Notes under the pieces: model-generated
Told to the model about the DNA's origin: nothing
What the model saw: the letters and a program-made list of their open reading frames with translations, nothing else
Database searches by the model: none
Translations under genes and position numbers: made by a program
Source: Gemmatimonadota bacterium
GTDB taxonomy: Bacteria > GCA-2686955
Length of the DNA stretch: 5,881 nt
Assembly: GCA_026991065.1 (NCBI GenBank)
Contig: JALXCG010000448.1
Span: 1 to 5,881 of the forward strand
Reading direction: 5' to 3'
Shown: in pieces, positions 1-4,304 of the stretch
Position numbering within the stretch: the first letter of the stretch is position 1
Layout of the letters: the number at the start of each line of letters is the position of its first letter

Positions 1-1068
1 GAACTCGGCGGCGTCCACCGGATGGTTGGTCTCGATCGTGACGCCGGCCTTGAGCAGCAGATCGACCTGTTTGTCCAGCGACGGCAGCGGGAAGCGATAC
101 TTGGGGATGCCGAAGAAGGTCGCGCCACCCACCTTGGGCAAGGCTTCGAAGATGGTGACGTCGTAGCCGCGGATCGCCAGGTAGTAGGCGACCGTGAGAC
201 CCGAGGGGCCGCCGCCGACGATGCCGACCTTGATGCCGCCGCCGACCTGCTCGACCTGGGGTTTGACCACCGCGGCGAGGTCGCTGAAGCGTTCCGTGGC
301 GAAGCGCTTCAGCCAGCGGATTGCGACCGAATCGCCCATCAGGCCCACCGAGCAGACATCTTCGCAGCGCCGGGTACAGACTTTGCCGCACATCTCCGGC
401 ATCGGATTGTTGTCGTAGATCAGTTCGACCGCCTTGGCGTAGTCGCCTTCGCGGATGGCGGCGATGTAGTCCGGGATGCGCATGTGGGCGGGACAGTTGC
501 TGATGCAGAGACCGCATTCGACGCAGCGCGCCGCCTCTTTGCGCGCCTGCTCCTCGGTGTAGCCCAGCACCACTTCGGCCCAGGTTTGGGTGCGCTCCTC
601 CGCCGGCATCATCGGCATCGGCACCCGCTCCCAGTCGATCAGCGCGTAGCCCTCCTCCTTGCGCCAGCCGTTGGGGTCGTTGTCCCAGGGTTTGACATCG
701 ACGCCGGGGATGTAACGGAAATCCTCGGCGTCGCTGCTCACCCACTCATACTCAGAGGACATGCCGAGCGAGCCGGAGGGGCAGACGTCGACACAGAGGG
801 CACACCAGCAGCAGCGCCCGTAGTCGACGCGCGGGCGCAGCCCGGAGTCGCCCTCGGTCAGGGGCGAGATCTCCACCATGTCGATGGCGACATTCTGGCA
901 GATGTCGGCGCAGGTGCCGCAGCCGACACATTTGTCCGTGTCGTTGATGTGCATGCCGCGGTAGCGCGGCGCGCCGGGGCGGTGGGTATCCTTGCGGGGG
1001 ACGGTGTAGGGCTTGGAGAAGGCCCGGAACCAGGCGGAGAAGGGCGAGATGACATGCTTCAGGCTCAT
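1..1068 (-). CDS. NuoI-like ferredoxin fused to GltD/NfnB-type FeS-flavoprotein (partial, C-terminus outside window)
   Basis: The reading frame is open from the ATG at 1068 to the left edge (356 codons, no stop), so the C-terminus is missing. Residues 1-100 look like NuoI/EchF: an RG-x-H motif (37-40) precedes two ferredoxin motifs, C47/C50/C53/C57 and C86/C89/C92/C96. The fourth Cys of the first motif is followed by Gln instead of the usual Pro. After a linker (about 97-180) comes a Fer4_20-type domain as in GltD, NfnB and dihydropyrimidine dehydrogenase, with C182/C185/C188/C192-Pro and C227/C231/C235/C239. An FAD Rossmann fold follows: VGIVGGGPSGL at 281-291, ribose-binding E308, then GG (314-315) and GIPKYRFP. 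The NAD(P)H-binding half would lie beyond the edge. By family knowledge it moves electrons between a pyridine nucleotide and FeS clusters; its position suggests it is the electron-input (or output) arm of the complex, replacing NuoEFG. AGGA (1079-1082) lies 10 nt before the start and abuts the stop of the large-subunit gene. Domain calls are firm; the physiological donor is inferred. Confidence 0.9.
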   Translation of the reverse strand, partial: MSLKHVISPFSAWFRAFSKPYTVPRKDTHRPGAPRYRGMHINDTDKCVGCGTCADICQNVAIDMVEISPLTEGDSGLRPRVDYGRCCWCALCVDVCPSGSLGMSSEYEWVSSDAEDFRYIPGVDVKPWDNDPNGWRKEEGYALIDWERVPMPMMPAEERTQTWAEVVLGYTEEQARKEAARCVECGLCISNCPAHMRIPDYIAAIREGDYAKAVELIYDNNPMPEMCGKVCTRRCEDVCSVGLMGDSVAIRWLKRFATERFSDLAAVVKPQVEQVGGGIKVGIVGGGPSGLTVAYYLAIRGYDVTIFEALPKVGGATFFGIPKYRFPLPSLDKQVDLLLKAGVTIETNHPVDAAEF

Positions 1069-1080
1069 GATGACCGCGTC

Positions 1081-2199
1081 CTAGCGTTCGATTTCCGGCG
1101 GGCAGGTCTGCATGGAGACCATGGTGGCGCCGAGGTCGGAGATGTTGGTGCCGGGGAGCATTCGTTCCAGCAGCGAGACGGCATGCACATAGGAGGGGCC
1201 GCGCACATGGACCCGGCGCAGCTTGTCGGAACCGTCGGTGACGACGAAATAGCCCATCTCGCCGCGACTCGCTTCGGCGCGCACATAGGTCTGCCCCTTT
1301 TCCACCGTCCAGTGGAGCATGTTGGGCATGCGGGCGCAGTAGGGGCCATCCTTGGGCATCCGCGCCAGGATTTGGCGAATGATGCGGATCGACTGGGTGA
1401 TGTCGCCGCGGCGCACCTGGGCGCGGGCGAAGATGTCGCAGCCCTCGGCGGTGATCACGTCGAAGTCCAGCTCCGGGTAGACCAGGTAGGGAGAGTTGCG
1501 GCGCACATCGCGCGGCACGCCGCAGGCGCGCGCGGTGGGGCCGGTGATCCCCATCTCGTCGATCCACGCCGGATCGATTTTGCCCACGCCGATGGCGCGC
1601 TTGCGGAACACCGCGTTGTCGAAGATCAGGTTGTCGATGAAGGGAAGGCGCTCCTCGATCGCCCGCAGATCCTCCTCCATGCGAGCGGCGAAACCTTCGG
1701 GCAGATCGCGCCGCACACCACCGTAAACGATATACATGTGATAGATGCGGGCGCCGGTCAGCTCCTCGAAGCGATCGAGAATGTAGTCGCGGAGGGTGTA
1801 GGTCCAGTTGGGAACCGTGCCCAGCCCCATCATCCCCACCTGGCCGCCGAGCGCCTGCAGGGTCGCCGCGAGACGCGCCATCTCCAGGGCCAGGGTGCGC
1901 AGCCAGCGCGCCTTTTCTGGGATCACGATGCCGGCGATCTCTTCGACCCCGGCGGCGAGCAGATACTCATTGGTATCCGGCTCCGGCACGCAGATGCGGC
2001 AGACAATCGGGAAAGATTGGATGAACTTGCGCCGCTCCATCAGCTTCTCGAAGCCGCGGTGGAGATAGCCGACATGGGTGCGACCCATCTGGATCGTATC
2101 GCCCCGCAGCCAGATCTGTACCGACATGTTGCCGGTAACACCCGGGTGTTGCGGTCCCACCCAGAGTTGGACATCCTTTTCGGTGACCTGCTCAGTCAT
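1081..2199 (-). CDS. NuoD/EchE-like large subunit of an Ehr-type complex, lacking standard Ni-Fe and quinone ligands
   Basis: A 372-residue protein homologous along its length to complex I NuoD (49 kDa/Nqo4) and the large subunit of group 4 [NiFe] hydrogenases. Family landmarks: GPQHP (15-19), HVGYLHRGFEKLME (42-55), GGVRRDLP (160-167), RAEASRGEMGY (307-317), RVHVRGPSYVHA (329-340) and a C-terminal end in IER. The catalytic positions differ from both parents. Aligned without gaps to Thermus Nqo4, His38 is Thr22 and Tyr87 is Val71, so the quinone head-group ligands are absent. The hydrogenase motif RxCxxC reads R68-I-C70-V-P-E73, and the C-terminal CxxC reads C366-P-P-E369. There is an extra C67 and no C-terminal maturation peptide. 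It should sit at the membrane interface with the small subunit. The frame extends 31 codons upstream of the chosen ATG, but homology begins after this start, which has AAGAGG 6 nt upstream. The start overlaps the end of the NuoC-like gene by 8 bases. Substrate unknown. Confidence 0.93.
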   Translation of the reverse strand: MTEQVTEKDVQLWVGPQHPGVTGNMSVQIWLRGDTIQMGRTHVGYLHRGFEKLMERRKFIQSFPIVCRICVPEPDTNEYLLAAGVEEIAGIVIPEKARWLRTLALEMARLAATLQALGGQVGMMGLGTVPNWTYTLRDYILDRFEELTGARIYHMYIVYGGVRRDLPEGFAARMEEDLRAIEERLPFIDNLIFDNAVFRKRAIGVGKIDPAWIDEMGITGPTARACGVPRDVRRNSPYLVYPELDFDVITAEGCDIFARAQVRRGDITQSIRIIRQILARMPKDGPYCARMPNMLHWTVEKGQTYVRAEASRGEMGYFVVTDGSDKLRRVHVRGPSYVHAVSLLERMLPGTNISDLGATMVSMQTCPPEIER

Positions 2200-2731
2200 G
2201 GAGCAACCTCTTTTCGCCGACCTTGCGACCGATGAACTCACGGGTGTTGATGGACAAGCGCCCGGGCCGGTCCGGAATGTGGTCCAGAACAAACTGCACG
2301 GTGTCGAAATCGCGCCGCATCGGCGGAATGTCTTCCCACCCTTCGAGGATGAAAGACTCGCCCTGGCGCGGGCTGCCGGGGAACTCCACCCCGAACATCT
2401 CGTTCATCTCCTGCTCATAGGTCACCGCCTGGGGCCACAGCTTGTGGACGCTCTCCATGGTGGCGCCGGAGCGGGCGATCCGGGTGCAGACCATGAGCAG
2501 GTCGTAGCTGCGCGGATTCATGAGCAGATAGGTGATCTGGAACTGATCCTCTTCGATCCAGTCCACCACCGACATATGGGTGAGCTGAACAAAGGGGGTG
2601 TGCTCCTTGAGCCAGGTGAGCGCGGCCAGGGTCTGCTCGCGCGGCAGACCGACCTGGTGGAGATCGGCGCGCTGCTGCTTTTCCCACTGCACCGTGAACT
2701 GATTCTTCAGGGCTTGGAGTGTCGTTTGCAT
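2192..2731 (-). CDS. NuoC/EchD-like subunit (30 kDa subunit family)
   Basis: A 179-residue soluble protein of the complex I 30 kDa (NuoC/Nqo5) family, which has no cofactor and packs against the large and small subunits in the peripheral arm. The diagnostic block is near the C-terminal third: E106-x-E-x-x-E-x-FGVEF (106-117), corresponding to ErEvyDmFGi-F in NuoC, then GWEDIPPMRRDF (131-142), corresponding to the PlRKDf motif. It is a separate gene, as in Ech hydrogenases and many nuo operons, not fused to NuoD as in HycE/HyfG. The frame runs upstream to an ATG at 2812, but that extension lies inside the small-subunit gene and is unlike NuoC, so the ATG at 2731 is preferred. It starts 4 nt after the preceding TAA, with only a weak upstream GGT/AAAG-like site, so expression probably depends on re-initiation by ribosomes leaving the small-subunit gene. 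Confidence 0.92.
   Translation of the reverse strand: MQTTLQALKNQFTVQWEKQQRADLHQVGLPREQTLAALTWLKEHTPFVQLTHMSVVDWIEEDQFQITYLLMNPRSYDLLMVCTRIARSGATMESVHKLWPQAVTYEQEMNEMFGVEFPGSPRQGESFILEGWEDIPPMRRDFDTVQFVLDHIPDRPGRLSINTREFIGRKVGEKRLLHD
2206..2211 (-). promoter_or_regulatory. Ribosome binding site of the NuoD-like gene
   Basis: AAGAGG on the minus strand, 6 nt before the ATG at 2199. It decides the start: the frame is open for 31 more codons to an ATG at 2292, but that extra stretch overlaps the NuoC-like gene and shows no NuoD similarity. The site lies inside the last codons of the NuoC-like gene, as expected for translational coupling. Confidence 0.75.
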
Positions 2732-2735
2732 GGCT

Positions 2736-3380
2736 TTACCAACTGTAGTCCGGCAGGTCCCAGTCCTTGATGATCTGCTTCTGGTTCTCGCGGTACCAAT
2801 CGAGGCGCTCAATGTAGTCGATGTAGCCCTTGGTCTCGCCGTTCTTGATCATCCGCATCAGCTCTTTGAAGCCGCCGATCAGCGCCTCCGGGCGGGGCAT
2901 GCAACCGGCGATGTAGACGTCGACCGGCAGGTAGAGGTCGAGCACCTTCATGGTGGCGTAGGAGTCCCAATACATGCCGCCGTTGATGGTGCAGGAGCCG
3001 AGTCCCACCACCCACTTGGGCGACGGCATCTGCTCGTACACGCGGATCACCCGTTTCAGCGACTTGATCGAGAGGTAGCCGGAGATGATCAGAACATTCG
3101 ACTGGCGCGGGGTCGGCCGCATGGCGATGCCGAAACGCTCCATGTCGAAACGCGCGGTGCCCAGCGGGCGCAGCTCGATCGAGCCGCAGCCGGTGCCGTA
3201 GGCGATCACCCAGAGCGAATTGGCGCGGAACCAGTTCTTGACGGTCTGGATCGCCTCTTTGTAGCTGAGCGGATCCGGGCGCTCGCCGAGGAAGCAGGAT
3301 TGATCGCAGCCGTTGGCGTGCGGCACGCTGCCGGCGGGGATCTCCGGCACACCGTGGAGAAGATCGGGTTTGTTGCTCAT
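2736..3380 (-). CDS. NuoB/EchC-like small FeS subunit with altered proximal-cluster ligation
   Basis: A 214-residue protein of the NuoB (PSST/Nqo6) and [NiFe] hydrogenase small-subunit family, which carries the FeS cluster nearest the active site. Typical blocks: SLWVIAYGTGCGSIE (55-69), ARFDMERFGIAMRPTPRQ (76-93), YEQMPSPKWVVGLGSC (115-130), INGGMYWDSY (132-141) and LPVDVYIAGCMPRPEAL (151-167). The visible sequence resembles NuoB more than HycG. In NuoB the first block contains Cys-Cys; here it is C65-G66. Only C65, C130 and C160 remain of the four usual ligands. The PP after the last Cys is MP. Two extra Cys lie near the N-terminus (C25, C29). The ATG at 3380 has AGAGG 6 nt upstream, overlapping the stop of the NuoH-like gene. 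It should form the redox core with the NuoD-like protein. Family assignment is firm; how the cluster is ligated is open. Confidence 0.94.
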   Translation of the reverse strand: MSNKPDLLHGVPEIPAGSVPHANGCDQSCFLGERPDPLSYKEAIQTVKNWFRANSLWVIAYGTGCGSIELRPLGTARFDMERFGIAMRPTPRQSNVLIISGYLSIKSLKRVIRVYEQMPSPKWVVGLGSCTINGGMYWDSYATMKVLDLYLPVDVYIAGCMPRPEALIGGFKELMRMIKNGETKGYIDYIERLDWYRENQKQIIKDWDLPDYSW

Positions 3381-3386
3381 GGCTTG

Positions 3387-3391
3387 CCTCT
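3387..3391 (-). promoter_or_regulatory. Ribosome binding site of the NuoB-like gene
   Basis: AGAGG on the minus strand, 6 nt before the ATG at 3380. It shares bases with the TAG stop of the upstream NuoH-like gene (3392-3390), so termination of one gene and initiation of the next occur at almost the same place. Confidence 0.7.
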
Positions 3392-4304
3392 AGAAGAGCG
3401 GAAGGAGCACAGCGACCACACCGGCGAGAGTGGGCCAACCAAGGAAGAAGCGGATCGACTGTTCGGTGCGAAAACGGGGAAAGACGGCGCCGACAAAGAC
3501 GGTCCACATGTAGATGCAGAAGGTCTTGAGGAACGCTTCCGGGATCGAGGTCGCGCCACCCAGGAAGAGATCCATGAACATCACGGTCTTGGCGATGGCG
3601 AAGATCGACCGCCCCGACATCATCAGCGATTGGAACACCGCGTTGTACTCGGTGGGGGGACCCACCGGGATCTCTTGCGGCGCGCCGACGATGTTGAAGG
3701 GGGGATACATGTTCATGCCTAGCAGGGCCAGAAACGCGGCCGCCGCGGCGAAGGGTTGCTGGAAGAGGTTCCACCCCAGCACCCCGCCCAGCTCCTGCTG
3801 GCGCTGCACAATCTCGGTGACCGAGAAGGAGCCGCCGACCGAGATCAGGGCGACCACGGCGAGGCCGAAGGGCAGCTCGAACGAGGTCATCTGCGAGAGC
3901 CCGCGGCCGATGCCGATCGGCGAGTGGGGGTGCCCCCCCTCGGCCGCGCCCAGGGCCATTCCCAGCGAGCCGAAGAACATGAAATACATCGCCAGCAAGA
4001 GATCGCCGTTGAAGGAGAAGTTCTCCAGCGCCGGCACGCCGACGATCACCGGCAGCACCAGGAAGAGGCCGACGCCGCCGACGAAGCGGAAGATGGGACC
4101 GAGAAAGAACATCACGCCGTGCGAGGTGGCGGTGCGCAGAAAGATCACCTTGCCCAGGTCGATGAAGGGCTGGTAGATCGGCGGTCCGATCCGCCCCTGG
4201 ATGCGGGCCATGGTCTTGCGCACCACGCCGTAGGTCACCAGGCCGTAGGCAATGGCCACCAGCACATTCAGCAAGGACCAGGCGATTTTGATTGCGAGGC
4301 TCAT
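3390..4304 (-). CDS. NuoH/EchB-like integral membrane subunit
   Basis: A 304-residue, strongly hydrophobic protein of the complex I subunit 1 (NuoH/Nqo8) family, also called EchB or HyfC in hydrogenases. This subunit anchors the peripheral arm and links its redox chemistry to the antiporter-like subunits. Landmarks: ARIQGRIGPP (33-42) in the first cytoplasmic loop, matching AR-Q-R-GPN of NuoH; FELPFGLAVVAL (142-153); NMYPPFNIVGAPQEIPVGPP (198-217) followed by TEYN, the counterpart of the acidic loop [20 protein letters not shown]; and a late PRFRTEQSIRFFLGW (276-290), matching PR-RYDQ-m-f-W. The acidic loop is partly changed: E211 and E219 remain, while the DLPEAE part is NIVGAP. Several membrane helices are evident (about 5-28, 66-92, 101-121, 145-160, 184-200, 265-275, 288-302). 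The ATG overlaps the preceding TGA as ATGA and has a strong GGGAGGGG site 5' to it. Length is close to the usual family size. Confidence 0.93.
   Translation of the reverse strand: MSLAIKIAWSLLNVLVAIAYGLVTYGVVRKTMARIQGRIGPPIYQPFIDLGKVIFLRTATSHGVMFFLGPIFRFVGGVGLFLVLPVIVGVPALENFSFNGDLLLAMYFMFFGSLGMALGAAEGGHPHSPIGIGRGLSQMTSFELPFGLAVVALISVGGSFSVTEIVQRQQELGGVLGWNLFQQPFAAAAAFLALLGMNMYPPFNIVGAPQEIPVGPPTEYNAVFQSLMMSGRSIFAIAKTVMFMDLFLGGATSIPEAFLKTFCIYMWTVFVGAVFPRFRTEQSIRFFLGWPTLAGVVAVLLPLF

Noticed and set aside
752-1567. Minus-strand open frame of 271 codons
   Set aside because: Out-of-frame shadow across the NuoD-like gene and the FeS-flavoprotein start; Arg/His/Pro-rich with no conserved motif.
1081-2199. 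Functional group 4 [NiFe] hydrogenase large subunit
   Set aside because: Two of the four Ni-Fe cysteines are Glu and no maturation peptide follows, so a normal Ni-Fe site is unlikely despite the Ech-like gene order.
22-2235. A 737-codon plus-strand open frame
   Set aside because: It is the exact codon-aligned antisense of the flavoprotein and NuoD-like genes. It stays open because these GC-rich genes use almost no TTA, CTA or TCA codons. Its product is rich in His, Asp and Ala with no recognisable family.
2200-2292. Longer start for the NuoD-like gene at 2292
   Set aside because: The extra 31 residues lie over the NuoC-like gene and lack NuoD similarity; the ATG at 2199 has a well-placed AAGAGG.
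2732-2812. Longer start for the NuoC-like gene at 2812
   Set aside because: The extra 27 residues are Arg/Ser/Thr-rich, lie inside the small-subunit gene and do not resemble NuoC.
2730-3722. Long plus-strand open frame of 330 codons
   Set aside because: Codon-aligned antisense shadow of the NuoB- and NuoH-like genes; low-complexity His/Asp/Gly-rich product.
2809-3774. Minus-strand open frame of 321 codons
   Set aside because: Overlaps the NuoB- and NuoH-like genes in another frame, with an Arg/Pro/Ala-rich product typical of a GC-rich shadow frame.
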